Source: JAWSVE01 sp050789445
GTDB taxonomy: Bacteria; Pseudomonadota; Gammaproteobacteria; Pseudomonadales; Cellvibrionaceae
DNA length: 64,000 bases
Direction of reading: 5' to 3'
Assembly: GCA_050789445.1 (NCBI GenBank)
Contig: JAILXR010000001.1
Location: 1,116,001-1,180,000, forward strand
A model generated the notes under the pieces. That model made no database searches. It worked only from the letters and a program-made list of their open reading frames with translations, and was not told the DNA's origin. A program made the position numbers and the translations under genes. Of this stretch, positions 52,452 to 61,614 are shown piece by piece. The first letter of the stretch is position 1, and the number at the start of each line of letters is the position of its first letter.

Positions 52452-53348
52452 TTACTTTGTAAACTGAGATTGCCAACCTAATTTGGACCGACAAGTATCA
52501 TAAAAGTTATGATTGAGAGGATGAATTAAATTTAACTTCCATGGATGCTTATGGACATGAATTTCATCGCCAGGTTCCGTAACAACATGGGAATGACCAT
52601 CGCAAGTGACATGAGGAAAGGCGGTATTATTTTCGCCGATCACTAATTTTATTTCGCTGCTTCCATCGACAACAATCGTTCGACTGCTAAGCGTATGCGG
52701 ATTCATTGGCACTAATGCTATCGCGTCCATTCGAGGATGCACTAAGGGACCACCTGCGCTTAGCGCATAAGCTGTAGAACCCGTCGGCGTTGAAATAATA
52801 ATTCCATCAGAGCGCTGGTTATAAACAAATTGATCGTCAATATGGAGAGCAAATTCAATCATACGAATAAATTTACCGGGATGAACAACAACGTCATTCA
52901 ACGCTTCGCCTGTACCAATGGTTTCGCCATTTCTAATCACCGACATGCCGAGCATGAATCGCGTTTCTTTTAAATATTTTCCTTCGAGTACATCGCCGAC
53001 TAAAGGCTCAATATCATCTGGCGAAATGTCCGTCAAAAAACCTAGCCGCCCTTGGTTTACGCCAAGTAAGGGGACATTGTAACGAGCCAGTGCACTTGCC
53101 GCCGCCAACATACTGCCATCACCACCCACGACTATCACCAAGTCACATTTTTTCCCTAGCTCAGCTTTATCAACAATAGAAAAACCATTCTTAGATAATA
53201 CGCTGGCAGTCCCCTCCTCTAATATTACTTCCACATTTCGAGATTCTAAATACGCTGTTAAGCGCTCAAGGCTATAGACAGCTTTTTCACTATCAAGACG
53301 GCCAATCACTCCAATAGAAGTGAAATGGAAAGGTGTTGTTTCGGGCAT
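52452..53348 (-). CDS. nadK: NAD kinase
   Basis: A 298-residue ATP-NAD kinase. The conserved GGDG motif is in VVVGGDGSMLAAA; LGVNQGRLGFLTD, NDVVVHPG and SDGIIISTPTGSTAYALSAGG are family blocks around the NAD site. It makes NADP in the cytoplasm. It is upstream of the rhomboid gene, with which it is probably co-transcribed. Confidence 0.97.
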   Translation of the reverse strand: MPETTPFHFTSIGVIGRLDSEKAVYSLERLTAYLESRNVEVILEEGTASVLSKNGFSIVDKAELGKKCDLVIVVGGDGSMLAAASALARYNVPLLGVNQGRLGFLTDISPDDIEPLVGDVLEGKYLKETRFMLGMSVIRNGETIGTGEALNDVVVHPGKFIRMIEFALHIDDQFVYNQRSDGIIISTPTGSTAYALSAGGPLVHPRMDAIALVPMNPHTLSSRTIVVDGSSEIKLVIGENNTAFPHVTCDGHSHVVTEPGDEIHVHKHPWKLNLIHPLNHNFYDTCRSKLGWQSQFTK

Positions 53349-53488
53349 GCTGACTACTCATTAAATCGGCTGGACATTATACCGGTATATGAGCCTCGTG
53401 AAAGCGTCGCACATTCTCTGCCACCGTAAGAAAAGTATTTAGGTAACTCTCGCGTTTAAAGACGATCAAAGGGAAACACCCATCAAAA

Positions 53489-53514
53489 AGACAAAAAAAA
53501 GCGTCCAAATGGAC
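53489..53514 (-). terminator. Rho-independent terminator of the cNMP-rhodanese gene
   Basis: On the minus strand GGCGTCCA-TT-TGGACGC is followed by TTTTTTTT, about 60 bases after the stop of the 53577 gene. This is a strong intrinsic terminator. Confidence 0.85.
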
Positions 53515-53542
53515 GCCAAATTACTACTTAGGGAGGAATACT

Positions 53543-53650
53543 ATGAAGTTACTATTTCTAGATTACTATGCGTGGGTTACTGACCTTGGACGACGTTTCC
53601 GTCTTTCAATACAAAATCATGGTTATCTGTCTGTAGAGGCAATTCTTTAG
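53543..53650 (+). CDS. Possible 35-residue small protein, antisense to a gene end
   Basis: Starts MKLLFLDYYAWVTDLGRRF with an unusually good ribosome-binding site (GGGAGGA, 5 bases before ATG). It runs antisense to the last 74 bases of the cNMP-rhodanese gene. There is no clear promoter and the antisense part may be constrained by that gene, so it is only a candidate. Confidence 0.3.
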   Translation: MKLLFLDYYAWVTDLGRRFRLSIQNHGYLSVEAIL

Positions 53651-54860
53651 CAGCACTTTTCAATCCGCCCAGAAGCGCTACAGCATTGAGCTTTCCTTTC
53701 TTCAATAAATGAGTCGCAGCTCGACTACGTCGACCTGTATCGCAGTAAATAACGTATTGCGTATCTTTATCAAGTAAACGAGTCTTAATGCGAAGGAGAT
53801 TTAGCGGAATATTAATTGCCTTCTCCAAATGACCTTTTTCGTACTCTTCAACTGTTCTCACATCAATACAAACAGCGCCCTGATCGATAAGCTCTTGGAC
53901 TTCTTTCGTGTCTGCTGTCGCTACTTTTGGCTCTCTAAGCAATTTCAAGAAATCACGTTTAGAGATGTACATCAAAACACCATCAGTTTGCATGATGACT
54001 GATGCATTTCTAACAGCTTCATTCACTAATGCATCTTCACCAAAGCAACGACCTTCAGCAATCTCTGCGATCTTGACTGGTGGCGTAATACCATCCGGAG
54101 ACTGACGAACTTCTGCTTTGCCTTGCTTAATAAAATAACAGTTATCGCCGATTTCGCCTTGGCGTAAAACGGCTTCTCCAGCACCTACCATCATAGTTTT
54201 GAGTCGATCAAAAATAACATGCGCATTGGTAGGAGGTACTTTGAAAAATAGATTCGACTTTAAGATTGTCATCATCCATTCAGCGTCTTCATCAAGGTCA
54301 CGCTGATATGAAATATCTAACAACAGGTATTCTGCCACTTGGCTCCAAGCCAGCATTTTATCCAAGTATTCACTATCTACCCGCAAAACACTGCAATCAG
54401 ATTTCGCCATAGCTCGGGAAGTTCTGGGCTGATGATGAGCAATCGGCAGAGCGCTATTTCCCGCCCGAATCAATGTGACTTCACTGTTGTTATCAAGAAG
54501 CTCAATATCACCATGCAAAAGATAAATGTGCTGACCATCATAAGAGCCAGACTCAAAAAGAGCTTGCCCACGAAATACCACCTCAATCGTGCTATTTCGC
54601 AATAATTCAGCTAAATGGCTTTCCGTCAAAGCGTTTAAAGGAGATAGGGAGCGGGCTAAGTGTATATCGAGATCTAATTCACGCTCACTTTTACTGGCGC
54701 TTTGCATAGCCTGCTTGTCCAAGCCAATCATTCTCTCTCGGCCCAAATCAGGATTCTCATCGCCGCGTGCCACACCGCTATCCACTAATGCTGTGCTTTT
54801 CATATTGCCACCCTCTCCAAACTGCTTAATTTCGGCTTCTGTCTCTGATTTTTTTGTCAT
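53577..54860 (-). CDS. Double cyclic-nucleotide-binding domain plus rhodanese protein
   Basis: A 427-residue fusion. Two cNMP-binding-like domains occupy about 75-165 and 190-310; the second has GEIGDNCYFIKQGKAEV and GRCFGEDALVNEAVRNASV, close to the phosphate-binding cassette FGExAL...RxA. A rhodanese domain (about 320-415) has CIDVRTVEEYEKGHLEKA and the catalytic loop CDTGRRS. No membrane segment. Rhodanese domains move sulfane sulfur or sense thiols; the fusion suggests that ligand binding controls that activity. Monocistronic, with its own terminator. Confidence 0.9.
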   Translation of the reverse strand: MTKKSETEAEIKQFGEGGNMKSTALVDSGVARGDENPDLGRERMIGLDKQAMQSASKSERELDLDIHLARSLSPLNALTESHLAELLRNSTIEVVFRGQALFESGSYDGQHIYLLHGDIELLDNNSEVTLIRAGNSALPIAHHQPRTSRAMAKSDCSVLRVDSEYLDKMLAWSQVAEYLLLDISYQRDLDEDAEWMMTILKSNLFFKVPPTNAHVIFDRLKTMMVGAGEAVLRQGEIGDNCYFIKQGKAEVRQSPDGITPPVKIAEIAEGRCFGEDALVNEAVRNASVIMQTDGVLMYISKRDFLKLLREPKVATADTKEVQELIDQGAVCIDVRTVEEYEKGHLEKAINIPLNLLRIKTRLLDKDTQYVIYCDTGRRSRAATHLLKKGKLNAVALLGGLKSAAKELPLQTDNHDFVLKDGNVVQGQ

Positions 54861-55390
54861 AATGTTTGCCGATGATTCAAGTGACGAAAACTGTCAACTA
54901 TTAGCCCTAGAAGGTTAGTTAACATTACTACTCGACACTCTTACTTTCATATTTATCGGGAATTACTGCCTATCCCAATATCTCATTAACGTTGACCTTG
55001 GTACTTGCAGCTTTGGTGCCAAAAACGGTTAGTAAATCTAGGTTTATCTTATCTTCTCAAAAATAAGAATAAATCATGACTTGAAGTGGTCCTTAATTTA
55101 CTGAAATCACTGAAAGTGTTCTATTCAGAGAGGCTAAGTAATAACTAACCTATCGTTAAAGTTGTGAGGGTATCTAAGGTATTTATTTATCAGTGACATT
55201 TTTTGTAAGAAAAAGACAAGCAGGATTTTTCAAAATAAATTGATACTGCAATAAATAACAATGCTTTATTGATTTAATAATTTAAGGATAAAAACGAATT
55301 AAACCGAAGACACAGAAAAAAGAATGGGAACCAAACAATGGCCGCTCGTATTCACAGCGTTTTACAAAATAAAGAATGAAAGGGTTTGAA
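54861..55390. other. Intergenic region
   Basis: About 530 AT-rich bases. I see an imperfect repeat CAATAAA-N9-TTTATTG near 55248-55270 but no gene. The promoter of the cNMP-rhodanese gene should be near 54870-54950. Confidence 0.35.
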
Positions 55391-56761
55391 TTAAGGACGA
55401 AGTAAAGCCACTTTGGCTAAAGGTGTTGAACGATGCTGATCACAACGATCGTTCTCACCTGGATGAAATTGACCCGGAGTCGGTACACGCTCAATATAAT
55501 CAGCGCAGACTTCACCTCGATCAGTTAGAGCCTGACACGAAGGTGATTTATGATGAGTTAACCATTCGCGATAATGTTTTTCCGTCACACCACATTTAAC
55601 GGCGACATAAGCAATTGGATTTTCTAAATAACGGCTCATATCTTCAAGGGGAACTGTTAGATGCCCTGCTCCAGCATGATAAGCAACAAAATTTAGTCCA
55701 GCGTTCTCTAATTTCTCTAATAATTGCTCGCTGCTATTACCTAATAAACGCTGGCTTTCATCACGTAATCTTTGAATTTCCTCTTCTAAACTTAACTCTT
55801 GTTCAGCACGGTACATTAATTCGATTTCGCGCATTTGCAATTGCTCGCGAAGATCCAAAGTTGCCGCTTCAATTTTTGCAGAAACTTCAGCTTCCACATT
55901 TTCCTGCATTGACTGCAATTGAAAATTTTCATCCAACTGAACATTTTTAAGTTTGTTTTCAAAATATTCTCGCAAACCTTCGACTTTTTGAGCCTGAGCC
56001 TCTACAACCTCTTTTAACTCTTTATTCCGCTCTTCAGTAATAGTTATTTTTTTCTCGTAACTATCAATTTGATTGCGATAATCGTTTATACGCTGCTGAT
56101 GCGTTAATTGAAGTTGTTGGGACTCCAATTTACGTTTCGAATTTAATGTTAAAATTCTTAAGCGCTGCTCTTTTAAAACCTGTGCCTGTCGATCACGAAA
56201 TTTTTGTTCGTAAACTTTTTGGATTTTTGTTGATAATCTTTGCTCTATTTCCTGCTCATCAATTTTTCTGCGAGAATTCAATAATTCTAGAGTAGGCTCT
56301 TCATTTTCAACTTCTTCAACAAAACGAAGCCCTAATCGATTGGCGCTAATTGCTTTTCTCAACAGAACGAAATTATTGGAACCTGGACTCATGTCAGGAT
56401 CCCAAAGATTTTGTCTCTGCCAAGCAATACAACACTGGCTATGACAAGCCAACCGTATCGGTCCCGCACCAAGATCAGGACCACGTGCAGAGTTATCTGC
56501 TAATTGCTCAAGGGGAACATTCCAACGTTTATCAGGGTGGCCATCAGAGCCAAATTTAATATTAAAAAATACTGTTGAGGTTATTGCTAATCGAGAATTT
56601 ACGCGGAGATAAACTGCATGACAACGGTTGTTTGCCAGATCAGGAAGTGGGATAAAACCATCTAAAATCGCTTCAAATTCAGAATAGAGCATCTCTCGGC
56701 TAATCCGATTTTGGGCAATAAAGATAATTGCTTCTGAGAATTCTGTATCTGACGAAACCAT
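55391..56761 (-). CDS. Long coiled-coil protein with Cys-rich C-terminus
   Basis: A 456-residue protein. Residues 1-140 form an ordered domain with conserved-looking SARGPDLGAGPIRLACHSQCCIAWQRQNLWDPD. Residues 160-350 are continuous coiled coil (QEIEQRLSTKIQKVYEQKF, ERNKELKEVVEAQAQKVEG). Residues 360-456 form a second small domain with CGVTEKHYREWL, CQALTDRGEVC and CDQH, a possible metal-binding set. I do not recognise the family; a structural or scaffold role is likely. No signal or membrane segment. Confidence 0.75.
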   Translation of the reverse strand: MVSSDTEFSEAIIFIAQNRISREMLYSEFEAILDGFIPLPDLANNRCHAVYLRVNSRLAITSTVFFNIKFGSDGHPDKRWNVPLEQLADNSARGPDLGAGPIRLACHSQCCIAWQRQNLWDPDMSPGSNNFVLLRKAISANRLGLRFVEEVENEEPTLELLNSRRKIDEQEIEQRLSTKIQKVYEQKFRDRQAQVLKEQRLRILTLNSKRKLESQQLQLTHQQRINDYRNQIDSYEKKITITEERNKELKEVVEAQAQKVEGLREYFENKLKNVQLDENFQLQSMQENVEAEVSAKIEAATLDLREQLQMREIELMYRAEQELSLEEEIQRLRDESQRLLGNSSEQLLEKLENAGLNFVAYHAGAGHLTVPLEDMSRYLENPIAYVAVKCGVTEKHYREWLTHHKSPSCQALTDRGEVCADYIERVPTPGQFHPGENDRCDQHRSTPLAKVALLRP

Positions 56762-57029
56762 GCAAAACCTTAAACCATCCCAAATAAGACATCACTTCTT
56801 AAATGAGAAAAACCCTAAATTGATATAAAACCTATGTATATTAATTATGGGCGACAACAGAAAATTGCAGTGTGATCAGATAGTCAATTTGTAATAATTC
56901 TTGGCTTAAACACCGGTATTTTTTACAGTAAACCAAGTCCTTACACAAACATTATGCTATTTACTTTGGTATTTTGATCTAACCCTACCAACATGGAATA
57001 AAAGTCAATAAACACCCCAATCATAGGGT

Positions 57030-57134
57030 TCAGACTTCAACTAACTCATCCAGTAAATCTTCATCATCTAAGAAGTCTTCATTTAAATATTCTAGTAATT
57101 GTTTTTCTAGCAGCTCTTCAAGATATGCTTCCAT
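57030..57134 (-). CDS. 34-residue acidic mini-protein
   Basis: Starts MEAYLEELLEKQLLEYLNED and continues FLDDEDLLDELVEV; 15 of 34 residues are Asp or Glu, alternating with Leu as in an amphipathic helix. A near-consensus ribosome-binding site (GAGAGGAGATGAA) precedes the ATG. It is isolated between the coiled-coil gene and the tRNA pair. The strong SD and clean frame suggest a real small protein, perhaps an interaction peptide; function unknown. Confidence 0.6.
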   Translation of the reverse strand: MEAYLEELLEKQLLEYLNEDFLDDEDLLDELVEV

Positions 57135-57358
57135 TTCATCTCCTCTCATTCCATTTAATAGTCTATTAACTATAAGTCAGTCTAATGACATTACCAGTTA
57201 GAAAACGCTAAATTTCAAACAAAAAGAGCATATGAAGTTTTAGAAGCGAATCGGGGCGAAACGAAAAAGATAAAATACAATAAAATTAATAAGTTACAAA
57301 TGTGCTCAGATAAACAAGGATGTGAAACTAGAAGGTGATTTGAAAGGAAGTCATAAAA

Positions 57359-57435
57359 TGGCGGACCGGACGGGACTCGAACCCGCGACCTCCGGCGTGA
57401 CAGGCCGGCATTCTAACCAGCTGAACTACCGGTCC
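57359..57435 (-). tRNA. tRNA-Asp(GUC)
   Basis: A 77-base gene with encoded CCA. The acceptor GGACCGG pairs with CCGGTCC, the anticodon loop CTGTCAC has GTC, and the T arm is GGTTCGAGTCC. It lies 32 bases downstream of tRNA-Val on the same transcript. Confidence 0.96.
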
Positions 57436-57467
57436 GCATGCTTGACTAGTAAAACTAGGCAAAATCT

Positions 57468-57543
57468 TGGTGGGTGGTACAGGGATCGAACCTGTGACCC
57501 TCGCCTTGTAAGGGCGATGCTCTCCCAGCTGAGCTAACCACCC
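57468..57543 (-). tRNA. tRNA-Val(UAC)
   Basis: A 76-base gene with encoded CCA. The acceptor GGGTGGT pairs with ACCACCC, the anticodon loop CTTACAA has TAC, and the T arm is GGTTCGATCCC. First gene of the tRNA-Val/tRNA-Asp unit. Confidence 0.96.
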
Positions 57544-57560
57544 TTTCTGAAGAGCTGCGC

Positions 57561-57588
57561 ATTCTACGCGATTTTGATTTGATGTCAA
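57561..57588 (-). promoter_or_regulatory. Promoter of the tRNA-Val/tRNA-Asp unit
   Basis: Minus-strand TTGACA (57588-57583) and TAGAAT (57566-57561) are 16 bases apart, followed by a GC-rich discriminator (GCGCAGC). This is a near-consensus stable-RNA promoter, about 20 bases upstream of tRNA-Val, expected to be under stringent control. Confidence 0.85.
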
Positions 57589-57887
57589 ACACTTTTAGGA
57601 GCCTATTCATCAAGAGCCATGCTATTGATATTTAACAGCTTTTCGAATGAAAAACTGGTTATTTTTTAGCTTTTATTACCAGCTTTTAAGCAATAAACAT
57701 TTCCTTTTTAAAGCAAGACCCTTAAAACATTTAAACTTATATTTTTAAGATTCACACTGAGCTCGTTGACACCCTGCAATAACTATTTGTTAATCAATTA
57801 TTCGAAGGGATTTAGAACTAGCTTGAAATTAAAATCAAATTTGACAGCGCTCTTATTTTTCGCGGAACGATGTCCATAAATCGATCG
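57589..57887. other. Intergenic region at the type VI cluster boundary
   Basis: About 300 AT-rich bases between the tRNA promoter and the stop of the putative immunity gene. No gene or clear terminator is seen. Confidence 0.4.
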
Positions 57888-58421
57888 CTAAAGCTGTCCG
57901 CGTGCTATCTTCTCTCCGAGCTGTTTGAGTTGGTCAAACAAACCATTATCGAAAAGCATCTGATCAGTGAATTCAGCGCATTGTGGAGATTTTAAAGTGG
58001 TATAAGCGTAGCTCTGGCGAGCAAAATTTGAAAGCGCATATCCAGGCAAACCGAACATGCGTTTAACCACCATTTTTTCATCATTAAATATCTCTGAATA
58101 TGTAAACTCTCCTTTTTTTAATCCGCCTTCGGCTTCGGTTTTAAAAAATTTTTCTTCAATCGATTTGATAAACCAAGGAAGGGCTTGCTTAGGAAACTCT
58201 AGGAGTGTTCCTCCTAACCACGTTTCTGGCTCTTGCTCACCCTGTATTGTTCGTTCCGGCCTGAATGTACGATACGCCCAGATAGCATAATCGTTATCTA
58301 TTATCAAAAAGTAAAAATATTCATAATCAAATTTACCACTGCGTTCAGCATAGCTAAATACGACCCTCGCATCATCTTGCAGCGTGTTGGGATTTAAATT
58401 AGTAAGCTCTTTCATCGACAA
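57888..58421 (-). CDS. Putative immunity protein of the PAAR effector
   Basis: A 177-residue cytoplasmic-looking protein without signal peptide, unrecognised. It has aromatic-rich stretches (FDYEYFYFLIIDNDYAIWAYRTF) and a helical C-terminus. Its start lies 4 bases after the PAAR gene stop, so it is translationally coupled. A small gene placed directly after a T6SS PAAR protein with a long C-terminal extension is the standard position of the cognate immunity gene. It could instead be a chaperone, but those usually precede the effector. Confidence 0.65.
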   Translation of the reverse strand: MSMKELTNLNPNTLQDDARVVFSYAERSGKFDYEYFYFLIIDNDYAIWAYRTFRPERTIQGEQEPETWLGGTLLEFPKQALPWFIKSIEEKFFKTEAEGGLKKGEFTYSEIFNDEKMVVKRMFGLPGYALSNFARQSYAYTTLKSPQCAEFTDQMLFDNGLFDQLKQLGEKIARGQL

Positions 58422-58425
58422 GGTC

Positions 58426-59844
58426 TCAATTCAATTCTAACCTAGTTAAAGCACCCTGAGATTCAAGGTCACCTAAATCAAGTGGTTTACGATCAAACGT
58501 GAACACTTCTACTGGGCCATCTACAGGATGGGTAAAGTTAGTATCTCTGGTCATACCATTACCTTGAAAAATATCCCAAGCACTAATATCTTTGGCAATC
58601 TGATGACGTTTTTGCAGCAATTCAGCTTCCTCCGATGAAAAGCCCATCTTAACAGCAAGCTGCTTCGCGTCAGATGCATCACTTAGATCAACACCACTAG
58701 CCTCTGCCGCTTTAGAAATTTTTTCATACTTAGGTGCAAACTCTGAATTAAGTACTTGTCTGGCGACATCCGCATCAACACCAATGTTTGGATTGTCAGC
58801 AATCATTGTATTTAGATTTTCAAAGGTTGGGATGATGCTTTCTGTATCACCCAAGTCAGCCAGCTTTTGCCGATCCATTACTAGCAGAGTGTATTTTGCA
58901 GCAGGGTCATAATGTGTACCAAATGCATTTAGCAATTCTTTTGCTTGGCTATCGCCATGCTCTACCTGTGACAATGGCGCAGTGAAATAAACTTGCTTAC
59001 CATTACTTGCACGAGCAATTTTACCGTCATCTTCCGCATGATCCCTTTTAATAACTCGAACTAAAATGTTTTCTTCCAAACCATTTGCAACAATGGCTTG
59101 CTTTTCCTCAAGCGTAAATGGTGACGAGGGAAGCGAGTCACCGTTCGCTTTAGCGTGTTCAATTACCCGTCTCGCATTTTCTAACCGACCCAACGCCTCA
59201 TCGATTGTTTTGGCAAGCACGGGGCCACCACCACCATCAAGTGCCGTTGCTGCGGCCATCATCGCTTCTGCTAAATCAGTGATGTCTGTATTCGCAGGTT
59301 CATTTCTATCAAGTTGCTGCGCTTTTCTAACAATCGTTTGAGCATTCTGATCAATAAATGCTTGGTTTTCAGGCGTCAAAGAAGGTGTCGGTGGATCGGG
59401 AGTGTACATCACTGGCTCGCTGGCGCTCAAACTGCTGTCGTTTTGTGGTTCAGCTATTAGCCCTTTGCCCTGCTTGCCAGCTTGGCTAGGAAAAACGATC
59501 GGGGGGATTTCTAGTTTTTCATGGGCAAGTAATTTTGGGGTATCGCCAATCATTACATTACCAGAACCGGTAGCGACTTTACCGCCACAACTAATAGCAT
59601 CGGAAACTCGCGCCGCTGGAATGCTGTTAATTAATACACTATTGGAGCCTTCTTTTATAGAACGGGGATGCGGAGGATTATTAGGGATCACATGCAGTAG
59701 CACGGCATCGCCTTTGCGTGCAGCTCGAATTGAATTGATTAACACATTCCCGCTACCAGCAATAATTGGCGTTGGTGGCCACGGACCATGGTTGGAACCA
59801 ATATCACCTAAGCGTGCGGCAGGTTGTTCGCTCTTTGAACCCAT
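58426..59844 (-). CDS. T6SS PAAR-domain protein with putative C-terminal toxin
   Basis: A 472-residue protein. Residues 1-100 are a PAAR domain: ARLGDIGSNHGPWPPTPI, GSGNVLINSIRAARKGD, GSNSVLINSIPAARVSD, CGGKVATGSGNVMIG. It caps the VgrG spike. Residues 110-190 are a Pro-rich linker, and 190-472 are an unrecognised region. Within it, NILVRVIKRDH and GKQVYFTAPLSQ are faintly like the first strands of ADP-ribosyltransferase-fold toxins, which is only a guess. It lies 15 bases after vgrG and before a coupled small gene, so I call it a specialised effector. Confidence 0.8.
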   Translation of the reverse strand: MGSKSEQPAARLGDIGSNHGPWPPTPIIAGSGNVLINSIRAARKGDAVLLHVIPNNPPHPRSIKEGSNSVLINSIPAARVSDAISCGGKVATGSGNVMIGDTPKLLAHEKLEIPPIVFPSQAGKQGKGLIAEPQNDSSLSASEPVMYTPDPPTPSLTPENQAFIDQNAQTIVRKAQQLDRNEPANTDITDLAEAMMAAATALDGGGGPVLAKTIDEALGRLENARRVIEHAKANGDSLPSSPFTLEEKQAIVANGLEENILVRVIKRDHAEDDGKIARASNGKQVYFTAPLSQVEHGDSQAKELLNAFGTHYDPAAKYTLLVMDRQKLADLGDTESIIPTFENLNTMIADNPNIGVDADVARQVLNSEFAPKYEKISKAAEASGVDLSDASDAKQLAVKMGFSSEEAELLQKRHQIAKDISAWDIFQGNGMTRDTNFTHPVDGPVEVFTFDRKPLDLGDLESQGALTRLELN

Positions 59845-59859
59845 AACTCAAATTCCGTG

Positions 59860-61614
59860 TTAATTCAGTTTGATGGTGCTACCGTTAACATCAACGGTAG
59901 TAGAGCTAATTTCGATTTTGCTGCCGGTAATTTTAATGGCGCTGCCACCCACTTGAAGCAGTATTTCTGTACCCGCATCGATAAATACTTTTTTACCCAC
60001 CTTAATACTTAAATTTTCTCCGACTTGATTAGTTTCGTTTTTGGCTACTTCTTGTTTCTTGTCGTTATCAATTTTTATACATTCATCATTTTTAACCCAG
60101 ACGTTATGATCCTTTTCTGCCTGCAGATAAACTTCTTCTTTACCCTTGTCATCCTCAAAATACAATTCATTAAAATTTGTTTGGCTGCCACCTTTGCTTG
60201 ATCGAGTACGTATACCTGCACGCGTGCCACTTTGCGCACCATAAGGCGGTTTATTTTCTTGATGATATAAACCACCAATAACAAAAGGCCTATCTGGATT
60301 GCCATTTTCAAACGCAACGACAACTTCTTGCCCTATTCTTGGTGTAAAATGAGCGCCAAAATTTGGCCCAGCAAAGCTTTGCATAACCCTAAGAAAGCAA
60401 GTTGATTTTTGATCAAGTTTACCCAAACGATCCCAATGGAATTGGACTTTGATTCGGCCTAGCTCATCAGTATGTATTTCCTCACCTGCTGGCCCTGTTA
60501 CAACTGCAGTTTGCAGCCCACTTATTTTGGGGTGGTCGGCTATAGGATATAGCAATTCTCCCTTAGGAATTGCTTCAATCTGACAACTCAAAATACCAGA
60601 CGCATCATCAGCCGCAATATTAACTTTGGAAAAAGTAAATTCTTTTCCTTTGTCGGCAAATTTACCGCCACTAGCCAAATCAAGATCAAAATGAGTTGCG
60701 ATAACAAGATGTCGGCAGTTTCCTGTAGCGGTAGAACTAACCGCTTTTTGGGTGCCAACTCCAGCCCTTTTCTTGATATCTGTAGCAGCTTCAGTTTTAT
60801 CATGAGAAAACTCACTGTACTGATATGACTCAATACCTTTAGCGAGAGAAACATCCGTTTTGGCAAGATGCTCAGTCGGAGAAAGTGTTGTCGGTTTTAG
60901 ATAGTTATAATTACGTTGACTATATTTACCCGTAATAAATCGGCTAGAGTTTTGCCAATTTGAAAGGAAATCTTCTTTTGAATGCTGTGATTGGATTTTT
61001 ACCGTTTTCGGAGAGAGCGTGTCACAACCGCTTTCATCATCAATGATATGTAGAACATGCTTACCATTTTCGTGCTTGAAATAATAAGCGATACCTTCTA
61101 ACGCACACAATCGATTAAAAAAATTCCAGTCAGACTCATTATATTGAACGCAAAATCTGCGCGCGACATGTGTCGATTTTAAATTAAATTTGAATTTTGC
61201 GTTGTCTCCATACTCAGCAAAAACATCTTTAAGAATTTCTTCTATATTCTTTTCTTGAAAAATACGAGTATCTACCCGCTTCATCATTAGCAGTTGAGCC
61301 CAAGAGACGACATATAACTTGTAATTACTTTTTTGCCCGTCACGCTCGCTGCCTAAAGCAGTAATTTCTTGAACAAATCCATTAAAATAACGAATCTTAT
61401 CGTCGCTTTTGACAAGACCAATAGTCACTTGACTACCAACAAGGTCTTTAGCCGTTAAATCATGACGCGATTCAGAAAAAGCGTTGACGCTAAAAGAAAA
61501 ACCACCAGACATGGATTCTGAGCTGTTAAAACGCGAAGGTATGAGGGCTTTTTCACCAAGAACGGTGTTCAGTTTAACTAATCGATGGGATTGCGTTGCA
61601 GTTCCGGTTGACAT
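59860..61614 (-). CDS. tssI: T6SS spike protein VgrG (TssI)
   Basis: A 584-residue VgrG. The gp27-like N-terminal part contains SGGFSFSVNAFSES and ESDWNFFNRLCALEGIAYYF. The gp5-like OB domain has LGRIKVQFHWDRLGKLDQKSTCFLRV and GPNFGAHFTPRIGQEVVVAFENGNPDRPFVIG. The C-terminal beta-helix includes ELYFEDDKGKEEVYLQAEKDHN. The protein stops after the needle with no extra effector domain. It trimerises, carries the PAAR tip and is propelled by the contractile sheath. Upstream hcp is 265 bases away. Confidence 0.96.
   Translation of the reverse strand: MSTGTATQSHRLVKLNTVLGEKALIPSRFNSSESMSGGFSFSVNAFSESRHDLTAKDLVGSQVTIGLVKSDDKIRYFNGFVQEITALGSERDGQKSNYKLYVVSWAQLLMMKRVDTRIFQEKNIEEILKDVFAEYGDNAKFKFNLKSTHVARRFCVQYNESDWNFFNRLCALEGIAYYFKHENGKHVLHIIDDESGCDTLSPKTVKIQSQHSKEDFLSNWQNSSRFITGKYSQRNYNYLKPTTLSPTEHLAKTDVSLAKGIESYQYSEFSHDKTEAATDIKKRAGVGTQKAVSSTATGNCRHLVIATHFDLDLASGGKFADKGKEFTFSKVNIAADDASGILSCQIEAIPKGELLYPIADHPKISGLQTAVVTGPAGEEIHTDELGRIKVQFHWDRLGKLDQKSTCFLRVMQSFAGPNFGAHFTPRIGQEVVVAFENGNPDRPFVIGGLYHQENKPPYGAQSGTRAGIRTRSSKGGSQTNFNELYFEDDKGKEEVYLQAEKDHNVWVKNDECIKIDNDKKQEVAKNETNQVGENLSIKVGKKVFIDAGTEILLQVGGSAIKITGSKIEISSTTVDVNGSTIKLN

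Noticed and set aside
57322..57588. Plus and minus frames of 70-86 codons across 57322-57588
   Set aside because: They are translations of the tRNA-Val and tRNA-Asp genes.
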